The notes beneath the pieces were generated by a model. That model was given only the letters and a program-made list of their open reading frames with translations. It was not told the origin of the DNA and searched no databases. Made by a program: the position numbers and the translations under genes. Positions 9,363 through 17,996 of a stretch of 64,000 bases of DNA are shown here, piece after piece (the stretch's first letter is position 1; each line of letters opens with the position of its first letter). Source of the stretch: Lysinibacillus mangiferihumi (GTDB lineage: Bacteria > Bacillota > Bacilli > Bacillales_A > Planococcaceae); contig NZ_PYWM01000004.1 of assembly GCF_003049665.1 (NCBI RefSeq), positions 186,001-250,000 on the forward strand. Direction: 5' to 3'.

Positions 9363-10036
9363 TTATCATCATTCTCCTTTTGCTTCCATCTCTCTAATTC
9401 TTCACTACGCTCCTGTTTAATTTCAGAGATTTTTTTTTCAAAAAGTTCACCAAACGAATCTTGTTGTGTGCTTGTTGATGAATTTTGTTTATTTTTTCTC
9501 TTAAACTTAGAAATTACTTCTGCTATATAAGGTGATGTTGCCGCAAATTCCTGTTTTTCGTTATAGAGCGCTAACAGCTCTTCAACTTCTTGCGGATCGG
9601 TAATTTCTCGAATCAGTTGGACATCTTCACCGACACCAACCAAATAAATCGTTTTACCTATTTGCAACAGTTGAACAGACTTTTGTGCCCCTAACGATAA
9701 ACCGCCTAAATTTTGTACCATTTGATTTCGTTGAAAAGTTAAATTTCTTTTATTTAAAAACTTCATCAACCCATAAAATAAAGCTACAACAAAAATAAGC
9801 GCCAAAACCATTTTTATGTATTCCCATGCAGAAACATCTCCAGCTGCTGAAACAACTGTATCTTCTTTCGCAGCTGGGTCTGAATTATCCTTACATTCCT
9901 CTGGTTTTTTCATACAATACTCAATACTATTTGTATCGGTATCTGCATGAACAGAAACTGTTGGTGGGTACACAAATAGGAAGGTTACAAGAAATGCGAA
10001 AATCATCGTTACACGAAATGATTTTAACATTTGCAT
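9359..10036 (-). CDS. fliO: Flagellar protein FliO/FliZ, export pore assembly factor
   Basis: FliO (called FliZ in Bacillus) assists assembly of the FliPQR pore. The 225-residue protein has an N-terminal hydrophobic signal-like segment (about 8-30), an extracytoplasmic stretch with two Cys in SIEYCMKKPEECKD, a membrane helix at about 72-92 (YIKMVLALIFVVALFYGLM), and a cytoplasmic domain with the FliO pattern LGAQKSVQLLQIGKTIYLVGVGEDV. The C-terminus is charged. AGGATGAT precedes ATG at 10036. It lies between cheY and fliP. Confidence 0.9.
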   Translation of the reverse strand: MQMLKSFRVTMIFAFLVTFLFVYPPTVSVHADTDTNSIEYCMKKPEECKDNSDPAAKEDTVVSAAGDVSAWEYIKMVLALIFVVALFYGLMKFLNKRNLTFQRNQMVQNLGGLSLGAQKSVQLLQIGKTIYLVGVGEDVQLIREITDPQEVEELLALYNEKQEFAATSPYIAEVISKFKRKNKQNSSTSTQQDSFGELFEKKISEIKQERSEELERWKQKENDDK

Positions 10037-10040
10037 GAAA

Positions 10041-10403
10041 TCATCCTAGTGCTTTTTGAATCGCTTCAATTACACGATCAGCTTGGAAAGGCTTAACAAT
10101 GAAGTCTTTCGCGCCCGCTTGAATTGCATCGATTACCATCGCTTGTTGTCCCATTGCTGAACACATGATTACTGTTGCGCTTGGATCAGTACCTTTAATC
10201 GCTTTAAGAGCCGCAATACCATCCATTTCAGGCATTGTAATATCCATTGTTACTAAATCTGGCTTTAACTCGTTGTATTTTTCAACAGCCTGTAGACCAT
10301 CGGCAGCTTCCCCTACAACTTCAAATCCGTTTTTGGATAAAATATCCTTGATCATCATGCGCATAAATGCAGCATCGTCTACAATCAAAATTCTTTTAGA
10401 CAT
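10041..10403 (-). CDS. cheY: Chemotaxis response regulator CheY
   Basis: CheY is a single-domain receiver that, when phosphorylated by CheA, binds FliM/FliY to change flagellar rotation. It has the acidic pair in ILIVDDAAFMRM, the phosphorylated Asp in LVTMDITMPEMDG, the Ser of VIMCSAMGQQ and Lys of FIVKPF. I start it at ATG 10403 (120 aa), 6 nt after GGAGGAG. A longer frame exists from 10418, but its extra codons are the ribosome site itself. Position between fliY and fliO is as in B. subtilis. Confidence 0.95.
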   Translation of the reverse strand: MSKRILIVDDAAFMRMMIKDILSKNGFEVVGEAADGLQAVEKYNELKPDLVTMDITMPEMDGIAALKAIKGTDPSATVIMCSAMGQQAMVIDAIQAGAKDFIVKPFQADRVIEAIQKALG

Positions 10404-10424
10404 GGTTAACTCCTCCAATTGAAA

Positions 10425-11657
10425 CTATCTTAAATTATTTAAACGCTCTGCCTGACTTAAAACATCTGTAATGCGGACACCGAAGTTTTCGTCAATAACA
10501 ACAACTTCGCCTTTGGCAATTAGACGACTATTTACTAGAATATCAACTGGTTCCCCTGCTAATTTATCTAATTCTATAATCGATCCACTAGCTAGTTCTA
10601 AAATCTCTTTAACAGAACGTTTCGTACGTCCTAACTCTACAGTAACTTGCAATGGAATATCAAGTAGCATATTTAAATTTCTAGCCTCAGATTGAGAGAT
10701 TACATTTGGATCAAAGCTAGCAAACTGTGCTTGCTGAACATTTACAGGTTGAACTGGTCTTTGTTGCATATGAATTTGTTGTTGTTCTTGATACATTGGT
10801 GGTTGCTCTTGATACATCGGCTGTTGCACTGGTGCAGCTGGCTGTTGATATGCCGGTTGCTGTGCTGGTGGCGGTGTATGTTGAACTGGTGGTGGCGCAA
10901 TAGGCGCTTCCGGTGCAATTGTAGCTGCAACTGGCTCTGCAATCGCCTCTGTTTCACCTAATAATGATTTGACAATATTTTGACTAAACTTAAGCGGCAA
11001 TAATTGCATTAAGTTCGAATCAATTAAATTACCAATACGAAGTCGGAATGAAACTTTTACTAGTAAATCGTCTTCAGGAATATTGTCTCGACCTTCATTT
11101 TTAGAAATATTCATTAGATCGATTGTCGGTGGCGAAATATCCACCTTTTTGTTGAATACTGTCGACATGGATGTTGCCGCAGAACCCATCATTTGATTCA
11201 TCGCTTCTTGTACTGCACTTAGCTGAATCTCACCTAGGTCAGGCTTAGGGTTTAAACCGTCCCCACCTAACATTAAATCGGCTATAATGGCAGCATCTGA
11301 TTGTTTAATAACAAGTAAATTCATACCTGTTAAACCAATCGTATATTCTACCTGTACTGCTACATACGGATGAGGAAATTCCTCTTCTAACTTATTACGG
11401 TTAATCATTGAAATACTAGGGGTAGTAATGTCTACTTTTTGTCCTAATAACGCAGAAAGAGCAGTAGCCGAACTACCAAAAGATATATTGCCAACTTCAC
11501 CGAGTGCATCTTGAGCAAACGAATCAAGGTAATCCTCTACTCTTACCTCATTTTGTTCTTCTTTTGTAGAAGCTTCGCTGTCGTTCATTCTATCGTCCAA
11601 CGTTTCGCCCCTTAATAACGCTTCAATTTCTTCTTGGGAGAGCATTTCATCACTCAT
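10425..11657 (-). CDS. fliY: Flagellar switch protein / CheY-P phosphatase FliY
   Basis: FliY is the Gram-positive C-ring component that replaces FliN and dephosphorylates CheY-P. The N-terminus shares the short LSQEEIEALL peptide with FliM. Two CheC-type phosphatase signatures follow (LGEVGNISFGSSATAL and VQEAMNQMMGSAATSM, each with the E-x2-N core). Then comes a Pro/Gln-rich linker of about 90 residues (QQPAYQQPAAPVQQP and similar) and a C-terminal SpoA/FliN domain (VELGRTKRSVKEIL). The start is just after the fliM stop region (overlap 8 nt) with AGGAGGAG upstream. Length 410 aa is slightly above B. subtilis because of the linker. Confidence 0.94.
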   Translation of the reverse strand: MSDEMLSQEEIEALLRGETLDDRMNDSEASTKEEQNEVRVEDYLDSFAQDALGEVGNISFGSSATALSALLGQKVDITTPSISMINRNKLEEEFPHPYVAVQVEYTIGLTGMNLLVIKQSDAAIIADLMLGGDGLNPKPDLGEIQLSAVQEAMNQMMGSAATSMSTVFNKKVDISPPTIDLMNISKNEGRDNIPEDDLLVKVSFRLRIGNLIDSNLMQLLPLKFSQNIVKSLLGETEAIAEPVAATIAPEAPIAPPPVQHTPPPAQQPAYQQPAAPVQQPMYQEQPPMYQEQQQIHMQQRPVQPVNVQQAQFASFDPNVISQSEARNLNMLLDIPLQVTVELGRTKRSVKEILELASGSIIELDKLAGEPVDILVNSRLIAKGEVVVIDENFGVRITDVLSQAERLNNLR

Positions 11658-12645
11658 CTTCGTCTCCTCCTTTCAAAGGGTCGATAATCTGGATTGCTAA
11701 TTTTTTACCCTGTTTTCCGGGTTGTACTGTGAATTTAGGCAATGTACCTACTTTCAGCAGCAGTGGATCATCAATTTTTTGTTCTAATTGAATAACATCA
11801 CCGACTTGCATCATTAAGAAGTCTTCAATGGTGATGTCGCTAATGCCTAACTCAACAGATAGAGGCAATTTAGCTTGTTTAACACGTGTTTCAAGCATTT
11901 TTGTTTGCTCTGGTGACATCTCTTTTGTATTAGTTTGCATCCAATAGCGAACAGATAGATTTGGTACAATTGGCTCTAAAACAACATGCGGAATACAAAT
12001 ATTAATCATACCGCTTGTCTCACCAATAATCGTATTTAATGAAATTACGACTACCGTTTCATTTGGTGAAATCATTTGTAAAAACTGAGGATTTACCTCA
12101 AGCTCTACTAAAATCGGATCGATTTCAGCAACATTTTCCCATGCTTCGCGTAAATTGTCGAATGAGCGTTCAAAGAGATTTGTCATAATTTTTGTTTCAA
12201 TTTCTGTTAAGTTATCAACATTACTATGACTTGCTCCACTACCACCCATTAAACGATCTAACATCGAATAAGCAATATTCGGGTTTATTTCCATCAATAT
12301 ATTACCATCAAGTGGTGGCACTTCAAACACATTAATGAGCGTCATATTCGGAATTGATCGAACAAACTCTTCAAAGGGTATTTGGTCTACTGATGCTACT
12401 GTAATTTGTACATAGCTTCTTAACTGTGCAGAAAAGAAGGTAGTCAGTAGTCGTGCAAAATTCTCATGTATTCGGGTCAAACTTCGGATTTGATCTTTTG
12501 AGAAGCGCAACGCTCGCTTAAAGTCATAAACTTTAACCTTCCGCCCCTCGTCCTCTTTTTTAATGTCATCCGCTGACATTTCTCCGGTCGAGATTGCGGA
12601 AAGTAACGCATCTATCTCAGATTGGGATAACACATCTCCTGCCAT
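11650..12645 (-). CDS. fliM: Flagellar motor switch protein FliM
   Basis: FliM is the middle C-ring protein and binds CheY-P to reverse rotation. The N-terminal CheY-binding peptide (LSQSEIDALLSAI) is followed by the CheC-like middle domain with PPLDGNILMEINPNIAYSML and GGSG, and a C-terminal SpoA domain (VELGISDITIEDFLMMQVGD). It is 331 aa, normal for the family. ATG at 12645 follows GGAGGTG. It overlaps fliY slightly and follows fliL by 33 nt. Confidence 0.95.
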   Translation of the reverse strand: MAGDVLSQSEIDALLSAISTGEMSADDIKKEDEGRKVKVYDFKRALRFSKDQIRSLTRIHENFARLLTTFFSAQLRSYVQITVASVDQIPFEEFVRSIPNMTLINVFEVPPLDGNILMEINPNIAYSMLDRLMGGSGASHSNVDNLTEIETKIMTNLFERSFDNLREAWENVAEIDPILVELEVNPQFLQMISPNETVVVISLNTIIGETSGMINICIPHVVLEPIVPNLSVRYWMQTNTKEMSPEQTKMLETRVKQAKLPLSVELGISDITIEDFLMMQVGDVIQLEQKIDDPLLLKVGTLPKFTVQPGKQGKKLAIQIIDPLKGGDEDE

Positions 12646-12678
12646 TTGCCCACCTCCATTTCAAGCAGTTTCTAATTT

Positions 12679-13107
12679 TTATTGAAAGATGTAGGAGGTA
12701 ATATATACTTGTTGAATTTCTCCCTCTTGCATCAATTCATTTAACTGTGTTTTTATTGCCTTTTCAAACATTATTTTACCTTGCTTGCCATCTAAATCTT
12801 TTTGTTCCATTTCTGAAAGCTCTTGAATAATTAAATTATTCGTTTGGAAATCACGCTTCTTTAACTCTTCTGCAGCGTCCTTGCTAGAAGTTTGGATTTT
12901 TAGCGTCATGCGCACAACCCTTTTATCAGCAAGATTGGTCATAATTTCAGGAACATCAACAGAGGCTTCTACAATATCGTCTATTGATGGTTCAAGTGAT
13001 GCTGCCGGCTTATTGAATTGAGTAAATAATACAAACGCAATAACGCCAATAAGTATAATCGCCACTAGTACGATGATAATCATCGTTAACACTTTATTAT
13101 TCTTCAT
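12679..13107 (-). CDS. fliL: Flagellar basal body-associated protein FliL
   Basis: FliL is a bitopic inner-membrane protein that surrounds the stator and supports torque. From ATG 13107 it is 142 aa: a short basic N-terminus (MKNNKV), one hydrophobic helix (about 7-27), then an extracytoplasmic domain ending in the FliL-like VYITSYIFQ. I reject the 174-residue frame beginning at 13203, since it overlaps flbD and GAGGTGA stands just before 13107. The gene overlaps the end of flbD by 11 nt. Confidence 0.92.
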   Translation of the reverse strand: MKNNKVLTMIIIVLVAIILIGVIAFVLFTQFNKPAASLEPSIDDIVEASVDVPEIMTNLADKRVVRMTLKIQTSSKDAAEELKKRDFQTNNLIIQELSEMEQKDLDGKQGKIMFEKAIKTQLNELMQEGEIQQVYITSYIFQ

Positions 13108-13318
13108 CTTCTTCACCTCGTAGATGCGGGTTTGATAGTACTTGTATATTGTTATAAAAAGCTGTTGCCTTTTGTCGCACCTCATCTTCACTCTGTAACA
13201 CAATAATTTTTGTTCCTGTTGTTAAAGTAATCGTCGTATCTGGGAAAGATTCGACTGTTTCTATGTATAAAGCATTCAGTGTAAATGCTTTGCCATTTAG
13301 TCGTGTTAGTTCAATCAT
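13097..13318 (-). CDS. flbD: Flagellar protein FlbD / SwrD
   Basis: FlbD (SwrD in B. subtilis) is a small protein that raises flagellar torque for swarming. The 73-residue sequence starts with the family pattern MIELTRLNGKAFTLNALYIE and ends in an acidic tail (RGEEDEE). It sits between flgE and fliL as in Bacillus. I see no ribosome site immediately before the ATG; the bases upstream form a GC-rich hairpin (13326-13352), with a GGGAGGG run only on its far side. Confidence 0.9.
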   Translation of the reverse strand: MIELTRLNGKAFTLNALYIETVESFPDTTITLTTGTKIIVLQSEDEVRQKATAFYNNIQVLSNPHLRGEEDEE

Positions 13319-13325
13319 TGAAATA

Positions 13326-13352
13326 GGGCCGGTCTAGCGCAAGAGCCGGCCC
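13326..13352 (-). promoter_or_regulatory. GC-rich hairpin just upstream of flbD
   Basis: GGGCCGG (13326-13332) pairs with CCGGCCC (13346-13352) across a 13-nt loop, a striking GC island in an AT-rich operon. It ends 8 nt before the flbD start codon and separates that codon from the only purine-rich stretch, GGGAGGG at about 13354-13362. No U-run follows on the minus strand, so it is not a classic terminator. A role in translation or mRNA processing is inference. Confidence 0.5.
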
Positions 13353-13529
13353 GACCCTCCCTCATATTGAAAATTATGTTTTATAGCTCGAACGCCATCT
13401 ACGCATAACCTCTTGTTACATCATCCAAAGGTCTGCTAAATTACTAGCATCTATTTGGCTATTGCATACTCGAAGGCTTAAAAACTATTAGATAGCAGCT
13501 TTCGAAACTAGAAGTAACTAATTTCTAAA

Positions 13530-14477
13530 CTATCGTTTTAAGTTAACTAATTCTTGAAGAATCTCATCCGATGTAGTGATAATACGCGTATTCGCTTGGA
13601 AACCACGCTGTGCTACAATCATTTCAGTAAATTCTTCAGATAAGTCTACGTTGGACATTTCAAGTGCTCCCGCCGTAATTGACCCCATACCTGCTACTGT
13701 AGCAATTTGTCCATAAGGTGCTCCAGAGTTAGCGGTTGCTTGGAAGTAGTTACTACCTACTTTTTCAAGACCACCGGCATTAGGGAATTTAACCATAACA
13801 ATTTGACCTGCATATTGTCTATGCCCATTGGCATCCACATATTCAACCGTTCCATCCGAACCGATACTTACATCTTTTGCAGTTGTTGGGATTTTAATTG
13901 GGTTATTACCGTCAAAAGTAAATGTATTGTTTTCTCCAAGTAAATCCTCCGTTATGCCATTCAGCGGGCTTGCATTTTTATCTGCTTCTGCATTACTTTC
14001 AGTTGAGTCAGTTCCATACAATTTATCATTGGCATGACCAACTAAATATTTCCCCTCTGCATTCACTAAATAACCTGCATTATCCATGTAGAAGTTACCT
14101 GCACGCGTATAAACAACGTTTGTATAGTTTTCTGCAACACCATCCGTATTTGTCACAGAGTCAGCTACCATAAAGAAGCCTTCACCTTGAATGGCAAGAT
14201 CCAATGGGCGGTTTGTCGTTTGACGTGAGCCAGAACCGTGAACTGTATCAATTGCTGCAAGTGTTGAACCAAGACCTACTTGTAAAGGGTTTGTACCTCC
14301 GCGAGTAGGGGTTGCAGCTGAAGCACCTCCGCTCGTTTGAGATAAGATGTCTTTGAAAATCACGCGACCTTTTTTAAATCCATACGTGTTTACATTGGCA
14401 ATATTATTGCCGATAACATCTAGCTTTGTTTGGAAGTTTTTAAGACCTGAAATACCTGAATACATAGAACGTAACAT
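13530..14477 (-). CDS. flgE: Flagellar hook protein FlgE
   Basis: FlgE polymerises into the hook. The N-terminus has the rod/hook family signature (MLRSMYSGISGL, then LDVIGNNIANVNTYGFKKGR), and the C-terminus has the matching coiled region (GALEMSNVDLSEEFTEMIVAQRGFQANTRII). The middle 150 residues form the surface domains. I start it at ATG 14477 (315 aa), preceded by AAGGGAGA; the longer frame from 14498 only reads through that site. It resembles Bacillus FlgE, formerly called FlgG. Following genes are flbD and fliL. Confidence 0.93.
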   Translation of the reverse strand: MLRSMYSGISGLKNFQTKLDVIGNNIANVNTYGFKKGRVIFKDILSQTSGGASAATPTRGGTNPLQVGLGSTLAAIDTVHGSGSRQTTNRPLDLAIQGEGFFMVADSVTNTDGVAENYTNVVYTRAGNFYMDNAGYLVNAEGKYLVGHANDKLYGTDSTESNAEADKNASPLNGITEDLLGENNTFTFDGNNPIKIPTTAKDVSIGSDGTVEYVDANGHRQYAGQIVMVKFPNAGGLEKVGSNYFQATANSGAPYGQIATVAGMGSITAGALEMSNVDLSEEFTEMIVAQRGFQANTRIITTSDEILQELVNLKR

Positions 14478-14562
14478 AAGTTGTCGTTCTCCCTTCATTT
14501 TTGAATTGTGTGCCTCTGTCAGTCAGCAACACATAGGCTTCCTTACTAAAGAAGGTCCAGCC

Positions 14563-14934
14563 TTAAAGCACGATTGTGCCATCAATATTAGTAAACAGTT
14601 GTTGCTTTGCTTCCGTGCGATCCATTGCTGTAATAACAGTAGCATTTTTAGCACTGACAATTAAAGCTGCTTGATCCATCAAGACTAATGGTTGTTTGAC
14701 ACCTTTTGAATGTGCCTCAAATACCTTGTCAGATACAACCTGCCATTCCTGTTCAGTAATCGAGATATTACGCTCTTTAATACGTTCATGGGCATGCTTA
14801 CTAACTTTTAGCTCCTGTTGGTTCGTCGCCTCATGTAAATGCGCACTAAACGATTGCTGTGTATTGGTAGGTGTAGGTTGCTTTTGGCGAATAGTTGGAT
14901 ACAATGGGACACGATGAATTGAAAATTTATCCAT
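14563..14934 (-). CDS. Small flagellar operon protein (TIGR02530-like)
   Basis: The 123-residue protein lies between flgD and flgE. From memory it matches the flagellar-operon family TIGR02530, of which the core here is VSKHAHERIKERNISITEQEW, a pattern found downstream of flgD in many Firmicutes. The function is not established. It has no signal peptide or membrane helix and looks cytoplasmic. ATG at 14934 has GGTGGTGG-type ribosome bases just before. A hook-cap or export-related role is only suggested by position. Confidence 0.75.
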   Translation of the reverse strand: MDKFSIHRVPLYPTIRQKQPTPTNTQQSFSAHLHEATNQQELKVSKHAHERIKERNISITEQEWQVVSDKVFEAHSKGVKQPLVLMDQAALIVSAKNATVITAMDRTEAKQQLFTNIDGTIVL

Positions 14935-14949
14935 CTTTCTCCACCACCT

Positions 14950-15618
14950 TTATTCGCTTATTACTGTAAATTCTTTCCCTGCTAGTTTTTTGCCATTTGC
15001 TAATTCGTAATAAATAATGCCATCTTTATTAGAGACAGAAGTAATTCTACCTTGTGCATCTTGTTCCCCGTCTTTGTACGTAACATTTTTGCCGATTAGC
15101 ATACTCGCTTGTACAAGCGGTGATTCAGTTGATGTATTGTTTTCACCTGTGCTCGTTTCTTTATTACCAAGAATAGCAGAGATGTTTCCAGGGAATATTT
15201 CCTTGCCATCTGCCAATACAAACACTGCTTCCCCATCAACAAATTTTAAAGATTGGATAACGCCTGAGCCTTCTATTACAATCGGCTTATTATCTTTATC
15301 CACTTCTTTTGTGATTTCATGCCATTTTACTTCTTTCCCAACAAATGATGTATAATTCATAAGCTGTGATTGTTGTTGAGACATCAGTAATGATTCCATC
15401 GCCTTTGTCATATTTTGCATTTGTTCTAAAGACGAGAACTGCGCCATTTGAGAAATAAATTCTCGGTCATCCATAGGATTTGTTGGATCTTGATGTTGTA
15501 ATTGTGTTATTAATAACTTTAAAAATGCATCTTTACCGAGCTCACTACTACCTGTTTGTTTAGTTGGTGCACTATAGTTTGAATAGTAAAGATCATTTGT
15601 AATTTTCGTTTCAGCCAC
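14950..15618 (-). CDS. flgD: Hook cap / scaffolding protein FlgD
   Basis: FlgD caps the growing hook and is needed for FlgE polymerisation. The N-terminal FlgD signature is clear: LGKDAFLKLLITQLQHQDPTNPMDDREFISQMAQFSSLEQ (read in parts, residues about 28-67). The C-terminal half is a beta-rich tail ending KEFTVISE. The start is GTG at 15618, with GAGGAGGTG seven nt upstream overlapping the fliK stop. Length 222 aa is near the family norm. Confidence 0.94.
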   Translation of the reverse strand: MAETKITNDLYYSNYSAPTKQTGSSELGKDAFLKLLITQLQHQDPTNPMDDREFISQMAQFSSLEQMQNMTKAMESLLMSQQQSQLMNYTSFVGKEVKWHEITKEVDKDNKPIVIEGSGVIQSLKFVDGEAVFVLADGKEIFPGNISAILGNKETSTGENNTSTESPLVQASMLIGKNVTYKDGEQDAQGRITSVSNKDGIIYYELANGKKLAGKEFTVISE

Positions 15619-15621
15619 TGT

Positions 15622-16905
15622 TTACACCTCCTCAATTTCTAAATAATCATGGAAGGACATACTCTCTTCGTTATCCTCATTTTGTTGCTCTTGTTCTTCT
15701 TGCTGTTGTCGCTTAAAGAAGTTATTAAAGAAGTGTTGATCTCGCTGTTGTCTATCAGCATCCTGCAACGACTGTGCAATATCTAGTCGTTCCACTTGGA
15801 TATTTTGCTGAACAAATGCTTGCTTTAATTGGTGTACTTGACTGTCAAGCAGTTCACGCCCGTGAGCAGTAGATGCTAGTAGACGCGCAGTTAAAACACC
15901 GTCATTTTGGACAAGTTCAATTCGAATTGTACCTAGATTTTCAGGATATAATTTTAATGTTAAACGTGTAATCCCTTGCGCATTAGAAATTTGAGCTTTA
16001 TTGATGATTGCCTGCATTTCTTTCAGTAATGCCTCCGATTGAGCTGCCTTAGTTGTTGGCAATGTTACTTGAAATGTATCTGGTTTTGTTTGTACTGTAT
16101 TTGCTGTCACCATTTCATTAGCATTTGTATCGCTTTGCTTCGTCACTTGTACTTGCTGAATGACTTGTTGGAAACCTTGCAACGGCAATGTAACGGTTGT
16201 TTTTGTGGTAACTTGTGGCGCAGTTTGAATCGTTTCAATTTGCGTTTGCAACGTTGTTAAAAATTGTTGAACGTTTGACAAACTATTTTCTTGAGACATT
16301 GTTAGATCTGCTTTTTGTCCAACTAATTGTGTTAGTTTTAATACTTGAAGTAGCGTTGTAGCCTCCTCGGGCGTTACTTGTCCTTCACCTTGTAAAGCAG
16401 CTACTAACTGCGTCTGTAACACAGGTGCTTGAGCGTCTACTAAAGTTAGTAGCTCCCATACATCACTCGCTTGCTGTTCTTCCCCTAGAAGTTGTTGAAC
16501 CAATTTCTGAATTTGCTCTTTATCTACATTCAATGCAGCCATTAAATTGTCTAAATTCAACATTTCATCCATAGCTACTGCTTTGCCCTCTTCCCCTATT
16601 TGAAGCATTAACAAGCCTTCGTCATGCGGGATTTCTAACAAATCTAGCAATTCCTCCATAGATTGAGTATTTAATAATTCCTCTAGTTCAGCTAACTTAT
16701 CGTTACCTTGTGTTTCACTGCTTTGTGATATGTTATTTTGCTGGTTCGTTGAAGCTACTACTTGTCCAAATACAGACCCAAATCTTGATACTTTATCTTG
16801 AGCTGTTTCTGCATTCGTTTTTACTTCAGCATTACTAGCTGACACAGCTTTCGGTGAAGCAGTATTTACTTTAGAAGCCGTCATGTTCATCATTGCAATA
16901 TTCAT
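15622..16905 (-). CDS. fliK: Flagellar hook-length control protein FliK
   Basis: FliK is the secreted molecular ruler that signals FlhB to switch export specificity. The 427-residue protein has a low-complexity, Gln/Thr/Val-rich N-terminal two thirds and the conserved C-terminal Flg_hook domain (LTLKLYPENLGTIRIELVQNDGVLTARLLAST, read in parts, at about 312-345). It ends in a Gln/Glu-rich tail. ATG at 16905 follows AAAGGAGGTG. Sequence conservation is limited to the C-terminal domain, as usual for FliK. Confidence 0.9.
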   Translation of the reverse strand: MNIAMMNMTASKVNTASPKAVSASNAEVKTNAETAQDKVSRFGSVFGQVVASTNQQNNISQSSETQGNDKLAELEELLNTQSMEELLDLLEIPHDEGLLMLQIGEEGKAVAMDEMLNLDNLMAALNVDKEQIQKLVQQLLGEEQQASDVWELLTLVDAQAPVLQTQLVAALQGEGQVTPEEATTLLQVLKLTQLVGQKADLTMSQENSLSNVQQFLTTLQTQIETIQTAPQVTTKTTVTLPLQGFQQVIQQVQVTKQSDTNANEMVTANTVQTKPDTFQVTLPTTKAAQSEALLKEMQAIINKAQISNAQGITRLTLKLYPENLGTIRIELVQNDGVLTARLLASTAHGRELLDSQVHQLKQAFVQQNIQVERLDIAQSLQDADRQQRDQHFFNNFFKRQQQEEQEQQNEDNEESMSFHDYLEIEEV

Positions 16906-16932
16906 GTTTTCACCTCCTTTTCAATTGTTTCT

Positions 16933-17541
16933 TTATTGTTTAGCCATCAGTTCAGTATATTTCGCAGCATCTTGTGGTTCCATTTTTTCTAGAATAGCTG
17001 CTAACTTATCAGGTTTTAAGCTTGATAAAATGCGTAATGCCTGTGCATCGCTCATTTTTATAAGCACTGGTGCTGCTGCTTTAGGTGACATCTTATCAAA
17101 AGTAGACAAAATATCATTGAAATCACGTTTCACATCATCTTGTTCTCGATTTAATTTTTCTATTTCAAACAGTAATTTCTCTTGTTCCGTCAACAATTTT
17201 TCTTTCTCTGTTGTCGTATCATCTAATTTTTTTTGCAATTGTGCTATTTCGGCTTCTTTTTCTTGTATTTCTGCCTGTAAACTTACAACTTTGGAATCAT
17301 CAATTACAACAGCATCTTTCGCTTGCTGTGCCTCTGATTCAACAAATGGTAAGCTACTTACTGCCTTTTTTCCTAAATCAAAGACGTTCGTATTCATTAA
17401 CGTTGCTACAACAAGTAACACCGCTACTACGAACATAACAGGTATTAATATCCATATAAAAAACTTTTGGAAACCTCCTGATTTACGTGGTGGCTGTTGT
17501 ACTTCTAATTCAGTTTTAATACGGTTTTCTTTTTTCGCCAT
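16933..17541 (-). CDS. ylxF: YlxF/MotE-like flagellar membrane protein
   Basis: The 202-residue protein has a basic N-terminus, one membrane helix (about 24-46, FFIWILIPVMFVVAVLLVVAT), a long heptad-type coiled coil (about 75-135, QAEIQEKEAEIAQLQKKLDD), and a C-terminal MgtE-N-like domain (DILSTFDKMSPKAAAPVLIKMSDAQALRIL in parts). This matches Bacillus YlxF and the MotE chaperone family that stabilises stator or motor proteins. I start it at ATG 17541, after TCAGGTGAT; the frame from 17589 intrudes on fliJ. It lies between fliJ and fliK. Confidence 0.85.
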   Translation of the reverse strand: MAKKENRIKTELEVQQPPRKSGGFQKFFIWILIPVMFVVAVLLVVATLMNTNVFDLGKKAVSSLPFVESEAQQAKDAVVIDDSKVVSLQAEIQEKEAEIAQLQKKLDDTTTEKEKLLTEQEKLLFEIEKLNREQDDVKRDFNDILSTFDKMSPKAAAPVLIKMSDAQALRILSSLKPDKLAAILEKMEPQDAAKYTELMAKQ

Positions 17542-17545
17542 GAAA

Positions 17546-17983
17546 TCACCTGATTTCTTTCTTGAAATACGTAAGTGAAGAAATTTCATCTAAAAATATG
17601 CTCTCAATGCGATCTTGTTCTTGTTGAAATGACTTATAATCTTTTTCACGCATTTTTTCAAATTTACGTACTTCCAAGTTTTTTTCTAATAGTTTTTCTT
17701 CGTGCCAATTCATTTTAGAACGTGCCTGCACAACCTTTTGTTGTACGTCGGCAATAGTCTTTTCAAGGCTATCAATAAAACGAGCATAGTGATGAATTTC
17801 CTCTATTGATGACCCTACAACTAAACGTTCTTGCTGAAATTCTATTAAATTCTCTTTCTTTTTCATCAAGTCATACAACTTTGTTGCAACCTCTTCAAAA
17901 GAACGAACAGATTCTTTATAGGCAATTTCAGTTTCATTTTTTTCTTGTTCTCGAATGGTTAACACTTTTTCAAAACGATACAT
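17546..17983 (-). CDS. fliJ: Flagellar export chaperone FliJ
   Basis: FliJ is the central stalk of the export ATPase FliI and an escort for chaperones. The 145-residue product is nearly all charged helix, with the typical start YRFEKVLTIREQEKNETEIAYKES, consistent with the FliJ coiled coil. I use ATG 17983 rather than the frame start at 18010, which lies inside fliI. It follows fliI by 13 nt and precedes ylxF by 4 nt. Confidence 0.9.
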   Translation of the reverse strand: MYRFEKVLTIREQEKNETEIAYKESVRSFEEVATKLYDLMKKKENLIEFQQERLVVGSSIEEIHHYARFIDSLEKTIADVQQKVVQARSKMNWHEEKLLEKNLEVRKFEKMREKDYKSFQQEQDRIESIFLDEISSLTYFKKEIR

Positions 17984-17996
17984 ATAACTAACCAAC

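Noticed and set aside
10742-10957. Alternative frames over the fliY linker
   Set aside because: They are shadows produced by the Gln/Pro-rich repeat codons of fliY.
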